This document shows, one piece after another, positions 59,314 through 64,000 of a stretch of 64,000 nucleotides of DNA (positions within the stretch are counted from its first letter, which is position 1; the number at the start of each line of letters is the position of its first letter). The notes under the pieces were generated by a model. It searched no databases and was not told the origin of the DNA. It was given only the letters and a program-made list of their open reading frames with translations. The stretch is taken from contig CAMPDV010000279.1 of assembly GCA_946699065.1 (NCBI GenBank), positions 402,725 to 466,724 on the forward strand. Reading direction: 5' to 3'. This stretch comes from Loxodes magnus. Its lineage: Eukaryota > Ciliophora > Karyorelictea > Loxodida > Loxodidae. The translations under genes and the position numbers were made by a program.

Positions 59314-61913
59314 ATGGATAGCAATCAATGTCCAAACTGTAAAGAGCAATTTGATTAAGAAGAGAGATTATACAAATAGTTACCATGTGGTTGTACTTCA
59401 TGTTTGAATTGTCTTAAAGCAGTTTATTAGCTTATTTAAAAAATTGTATGTACAAAACATAACTAAGTCTTTAACATTAATCCTGAAGAGTTACAAGGAC
59501 ATCAAGTTTAAGAACAAGTTCAGTAAGAAGTACCACAGCAGTAGTAAGAAGAGATAATTGATCAAGTGCAAATCAATGAGTAGTTCAAGTGGTTATAGGA
59601 CTAATATGATTAGAAATAGAATTAAGTTAATATGATAAAAAAGATAATATACGACAGTGATCAACTTATAAAACATATCTAGTCGTTATCGGTTCAGTAA
59701 GTATTTAAGACTTTAATCAATTCAATTTCTCTTAGTAACAGTAAAATAATGAATTTTTTGAATCGTTTAGCTACTCTTCAAGCCACAAATCAAGTGCAAT
59801 AGTAATAGGTCTTAGCGACGAGTTAGTAGTAATAAAACTAAGGATAAAATGGTAAAGCTCATGAATAATTTTAGCAAATATTGCGAGAGATAGAAAATTT
59901 TAAGAGAGAGTAGAACCAACAAATGGACATTTAAACATTAAGAAATAATATCTATGTATGTATGTTCAATCTATTTACATATTTAAGAGAAAATGACAAT
60001 GGTTAATACTTAACGTTAAATAAGGCAGACTAGTTAGTAGAAAAGTATTTCAAGCAATTCAAGGTGATAAGAGGTTGTTTTTAAGTATCAAAACATGTAG
60101 TGCAATAATAAGGATAAACAAGCTCAAAAAATAATGACCGTTAAATTAAATAAGAAACTTCGATTATCCAATATCAATAATAAGATTAAGTAATTGATTT
60201 AACATAACGAATCTAATAAGTTCAATTTAAAGATTCTTTAGTTAAATTAGAGATTTCATAAAAAGAAAAATAAATAATATAAACCAGAGAGTTAGTTTAA
60301 GCAATAGAGTAAAGAGTAGTGAATATATAGAATGATTTCAAGAATGAAATCCAAGTAATTTAAGTATGTAATGAACAATAGAATTTGATCAAGTATGTAA
60401 TATAAGATTTCTCAAATTTAACGTTCGAAAATTTAAATAAGTTCCTAAACTAGATAAAGGAAGAGAATTTAAATATATAAAATTTGAAAAACAATCCATT
60501 AAACAAGCCAGGTTTGATTAACTAAATATAAATCATATTATAATTACCATAAGTAGCTGACTAATAAATTCATGACAAGTTATATTAGTTAATCTAGTTA
60601 TGTAGATCTCAACAAGGAATATCGTAAGTAGCTTCAAACGGTGTAACTTTATTGAACTTCATGAACTACAACTTTACGTAATAAGACTTTCAAGACATCG
60701 ACTTTATTAACTCGGACATCTCTGACACCACCTTCACCTCCTGCAATTTCTCCAATTCTAACCTAACATTAGCCAACCTCCGCAACACTAAATTCATCAA
60801 CTGTGATCTCTCCAACACAAATCTAACCTCAATCTCATCAGAACACCCGCACATATTCACTGGACACTCCGCATCCGTCACATCTGTGGCCATCTCCTTA
60901 GACGCTAATTTAATCCTTTCTGGCTCTGATGACTCTACTCTTAGACTCTACAATATAGCCACAGGTACCTGTAAGACCATGAGTGGTCACACTTATTATG
61001 TATTATCTGTGGCTATATCCAGTGATTCAGAGTTCATCGTATCGGGAAGTCATGATGATACGGTGAGACTATGGGACGTCAAGACAGGTACCTGTAAGAC
61101 CATGAGTGGTCACACTAGTTCTGTATAATCTGTGGCTATATCCAGTGATTCAGAGTTCATCGTATCGGGAAGTGGAGATTAGACGGTGAGACTATGGGAC
61201 GTCAAGACAGGTACCTGTAAGACCATGAGTGGTCACACTAGTTCTGTATGATCTGTGGCTATATCCAGTGATTCAGAGTTCATCGTATCGGGAAGTGTTG
61301 ATACTACTCTTAGACTTTACAATATCAAGACAGGTACCTGTAAGACCATGAGTGGTCACACAGATTGAGTATTATCTGTGGCAATATCTAGTGATTCCAC
61401 TTACATCATATCTGGATCGTGAGACAAAACTATTCGTTTATGGAACTCTCGAACTCTGTCTTGTATAATGGTCTTTTCGGGACACACCTCTTCTGTTTAT
61501 TCGTTAATATTCTCGAGTAACAACAAGTATATTTTATCTGGATCATATGACAAGACAATAAGAATCTGAAACATCAATAATGGAGAGTGTATCTGTGTAC
61601 TATTGGGTCATACTGACACAGTGGGTAGTTTATCATTATCTAGTGACAACAATTGGTTGGTATCAAGCAACGGATGCATGTGATCTGGTTACAACTAAGC
61701 AAAAGATTACAACATTCGAAGATGGAACATAGGAAGGATATTGAATGGAGAATAAGCAACTAACTAATAACAGGTAAGTTCAAATTTATCACACCACATT
61801 TATTTTAGGTTGACTGGAGCAAAATATATGCTGACTATGGCTTATCTTTTAAGAATTGCGTAATGGTTAATACTATAATGAGTATGGAGGACAAGTAGAG
61901 ATACATCAAGTGA
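59314..61913 (+). CDS. RING-like / coiled-coil / pentapeptide / WD40 seven-blade protein
   Basis: Exons 59314-61773 and 61809-61913 (35-nt intron) give 854 residues and a TGA stop. The N-terminus has a RING-like zinc site (CPNCKEQFDQEE, LPCGCTSCLNCLKAV, IVCTKHN). A Gln-rich coiled-coil region follows to about residue 435. Then come pentapeptide-type repeats (LNFMNYNFTQQDFQDIDF, NFSNSNLTLANLRNTKFINC) to about 510. Finally seven WD40 repeats close a propeller. Blades 2 and 3 and parts of 1 and 4 are 123-nt DNA repeats almost without silent differences (VAISSDSEFIVSGS, RLWDVKTGTCKTMSG). Variation is concentrated after the HT (YYVL, SSVQ, SSVW, DWVL) and around SGS (HDD, GDQ, VDT). Blades 5-7 are ordinary diverged repeats. 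Trp is TGA in blades 4, 5 and 7. A RING plus variable propeller suggests an E3 ligase or a recognition protein; this is inference. Confidence 0.92.
60960..61340 (+). repeat. Near-identical 123-nt WD40 repeat array
   Basis: Three to four units in direct tandem inside the WD40 gene share blocks such as GACAGGTACCTGTAAGACCA and GAGTTCATCGTATCGGGAAG unchanged, including synonymous positions. This indicates recent duplication or ongoing gene conversion. Two further units lie at 46215-46473. Confidence 0.95.
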
Positions 61914-62119
61914 TCTATTTGAAGTGAAACTATTAAAGATATTTAATTTTTACATTTAAGAATATAAATTTTCTAAGTCTTTATGCTTATTGAGTAAATT
62001 CTTCTTATTATTATTATTATAAGTAAAGTAAAATATATTTTAATTTTGTATTTTTTTCTAAGTCCTTTTTTTTTGAACTTAGTATTTTTTATTGATAAAA
62101 GTTGAAGTTTATTTTAGAT
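61914..62119. other. 3' flank of the WD40 gene with ATT run
   Basis: AT-rich; a short (TTA)n run of five to six units lies near 62005-62022. Otherwise nothing recognised. Confidence 0.5.
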
Positions 62120-62420
62120 AATAAGTCGTAGCAATTTTTAAATTTTCCGAGTGTTAGAAAAATTTTCGAAGTACATACTAGAGTAAAAAATCCTAATTTT
62201 TTTTAAGTGTTATAAAATTTATAAGGTATGTACTATAGTAAAAAAATATTAAATCTTTTAAGAGTTAAAAATTTTTGAAGTATGTCTTAGCTAAAAATTT
62301 TTAAATTTTCCGAGTGTTAGAAAAATTTTCGAAGTATGTATTAGAGCAAAAAGTTTTAATTTTTATGAGTTTGAAAATTTTTTGAAGTACGTACTAGAGC
62401 GAAAAAATTTTAAATTTTTA
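62120..62420. repeat. Degenerate tandem repeat, unit about 60 nt
   Basis: Five or so imperfect units carry the pattern GTGTTAGAAAAATTTTCGAA then GTATGTACTAGAG followed by a run of A and TTTTAAATTTT. Clear examples are at about 62152, 62210, 62265, 62317 and 62367. The spacing is slightly irregular. No coding sense. It marks the beginning of a repeat-rich end of the window. Confidence 0.75.
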
Positions 62421-62614
62421 GTATAGCATTAGTTTTTTTTAGAGTTATGTGCTCGTGAATTTCGTTATTTTTAATTTAGTTACGTTTGTTATAATTTTCT
62501 TTTATTATTTTTAAAGTTGCATTGTTTATTTTTTTTGTTGCGATAGGAAAAATTTAGAATACTGTATTTAATGTGTGACAGATTAAATTTGAACGAGTTA
62601 GAAGCCTGAAAATG

Positions 62615-63600
62615 GCAAAAAGTGTCAAAGCCTTTTTTTGCTCAGCGTTTTACACTATAGGGCTGAGTTGGGACGGAACAAGCTGGGGGATTTCGGGATA
62701 AGTAGAGGGTCAGAAAGGAATAACTTTTTTTAAGAAAAAGTTTTAAAGTATAAAAGGTTTTTGAAAAAAATGTGAATAAAAAAATTTTCGACTATTTTTT
62801 TTGATTTTGGTTTTATTTTTTTTGATATTGATTTTGAAAATTTTAGTTTTGAAAATTTTGGATTTGGTTTTAAAAATTTTAGATTTTGGTTTTGAAAACT
62901 TTTGATTTGGTACTAAAAATATTAGATTTGGTTTGTGACAAAAATTTTAAGAATTGGGTTTTGGTTTTTTTTGATTTTTAGAGCTAAATAAAAGGCGAAT
63001 AAGAGTATTTAAAGCATTAAATCGTGAAAAATTTAATTTTGTTTTTTTGCTCAGCTTTTTACACTGCAAGACTTTTTTCGGACGGAATAAACTTAAAAAT
63101 TTTGAAATTGAGCGTTTGTTTTTTAAATGTAATGGAAATCTATAAGTTATAAAGATGTTTTCAAAATTTGCGAAAAGTGTGAAAGCCTTTTTTTGCTCAG
63201 CGTTTCATACTATAGGGAGGATCTAGGACGGAATAAACTGGGGGAAATTGGAAAAGATAAAGGTCAGAAAGGAATAAATTCTCAAAAAAAGTTTCAAAAT
63301 AAAAAAGGATTTTGAGAAAAAATGGAAAAAAAAAGAGGATAAAATTTTTGATTTTAGCTTCGAAATGCTTTGATTTTGGTTTGTGCTAATTTTTTTTTGA
63401 TCTGGGATGTGATAATTTTTTTGATTTTGGGTAATTAATAATTTTTATGATTTTTAGAGTTATAAAAAAGGAAAAAAACATAATGCTATGCTTTAATCTG
63501 TGAAAAATATAAATTTTTTTTTGCTAAGTCTTTTACACTATAAGACTTTTTTCGGACGGAATAAATTTTAATATTCTTAAACTAAAGCCTTAAAAAAAAT
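62615..63600. repeat. Satellite-like repeats in two alternating types
   Basis: The block GCCTTTTTTTGCTCAGCGTT plus CACTATAGGG...GGACGGAA and GGTCAGAAAGGAATAA occurs at about 62630 and 63187. A shorter relative, TTTTTGCT(C/A)AG followed by TTTACACT and GACTTTTTTCGGACGGAATA, occurs at about 63045 and 63520. GATTTTGGTTTT-rich spacers separate them. The order long-short-long-short suggests a higher-order repeat of roughly 0.5 kb. Confidence 0.8.
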
Positions 63601-64000
63601 TTATAATCGATTAATGTTTATAAAAAAAATCAGATAGAAAAAAAAGGTTATTAAAATGGAAAAAGTGAAAATGCCTCATTGTTGTAAGAGTTTAGCATTT
63701 CAGAAGAATTTAAAAGGAACAAAGAAGAAAAGATTTTGGGTTGAAAAATTTAAATACATTTAAAATAAATAGATAATATAAAAAATAAAAACAAAATAAA
63801 ATAAAAAAAATTTTCCAAAAAAACTTTTATGATTTTCCGCTTTCGAAAGCTAAAAATAAAGATAACAAAATTTATAAAAAGTAAAAAATAAATATAGAAA
63901 CATTTAAGAAATAAAAAAATACTTATGTGGAGAAAAAGTAATGAAAAAAAAAAGATCATATAATTTTATGTAAAATAAAAAATAAAAAAAAAAAGTTTAA
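63601..64000. other. A-rich low-complexity end, nothing recognised
   Basis: A-rich sequence with long A runs. No telomeric repeat is seen at the window edge and no gene could be supported. Confidence 0.6.

Noticed and set aside
1..64000. Programmed +1 frameshifting as in Euplotes
   Set aside because: The observed frame changes lack the AAA-TAA/TAG slippery context and mostly step the other way (one base missing in homopolymers); TGA reads as Trp, not Cys.
63800..64000. Telomere at the window end
   Set aside because: The sequence is plain A-rich; no C4A4- or C4A2-type repeat is present.
1..64000. tRNA or rRNA genes
   Set aside because: No cloverleaf with convincing A and B boxes and no rRNA-like block was recognised on either strand; the GC-richer islands are the repetitive structured elements instead.

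Overview
This window looks like germline or macronuclear DNA of a ciliate in which all three standard stop codons are used as sense codons. In every long gene TAA and TAG fall at glutamine positions. TGA falls at conserved tryptophan positions (for example the kelch gene near 25.4-26.9 kb and Gly-Cys-Trp-Cys near 40.42 kb) and also ends the genes (APC1, ETFA and OTU-RBR all finish on TGA). That combination matches the karyorelict code (Loxodes and relatives, NCBI table 27); a Condylostoma-like heterotrich is the alternative. Introns are tiny (about 16-38 nt, GT..AG). Standard-code ORF finding fails here, so the genes below were read with TAA/TAG=Gln and TGA=Trp/stop.

Layout. 0-12.5 kb is gene-dense: a 5' end of a minus-strand membrane protein, a long Ser/Gln-rich protein, a RING/coiled-coil protein, the mitochondrial electron-transfer flavoprotein alpha subunit (minus), a small four-exon gene, and the anaphase-promoting complex subunit APC1 (minus). 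13.1-17.8 kb is a dispersed repeat (second copy at 41.5-45.8 kb) followed by a decayed copy of the APC1 5' end. 18-21.3 kb holds a convergent pair: a hypothetical protein and a B-box/leucine-rich-repeat protein. 25.1-29.2 kb is a secreted/membrane kelch protein with a Cys-rich stalk. 37.1-40.6 kb encodes a fusion of an otubain-like OTU domain with a RING-IBR-RING ligase; the OTU active site appears to be destroyed. 59.3-61.9 kb encodes a RING-like/coiled-coil/pentapeptide/seven-blade WD40 protein whose central blades are almost identical at DNA level; a two-blade fragment of the same cassette lies alone at 46.2 kb.

The rest is transposon territory: non-LTR retrotransposons (endonuclease + reverse transcriptase at 51.4-54.9 kb; decayed copies at 47.1-48.0 and 55.0-55.9 kb), coiled-coil ORF1-like genes, and seven short (about 320-415 nt), GC-richer structured elements in three families (A, B, C). 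A and B have unrelated bodies but share a terminal hairpin followed by TATAATCC and a TTTATTTA tail; a related hairpin core lies inside a separate insertion at 44.4-45.3 kb. The ends of 62-63.6 kb are satellite-like repeats. The most interesting items are the inactive OTU-RBR fusion, the homogenised WD40 cassettes, the SINE-like elements with a shared hairpin, and the APC1 partial duplication.

Several ORFs are interrupted by apparent single-base losses in A/T runs, so some 'pseudogenes' may be sequencing or assembly indels.
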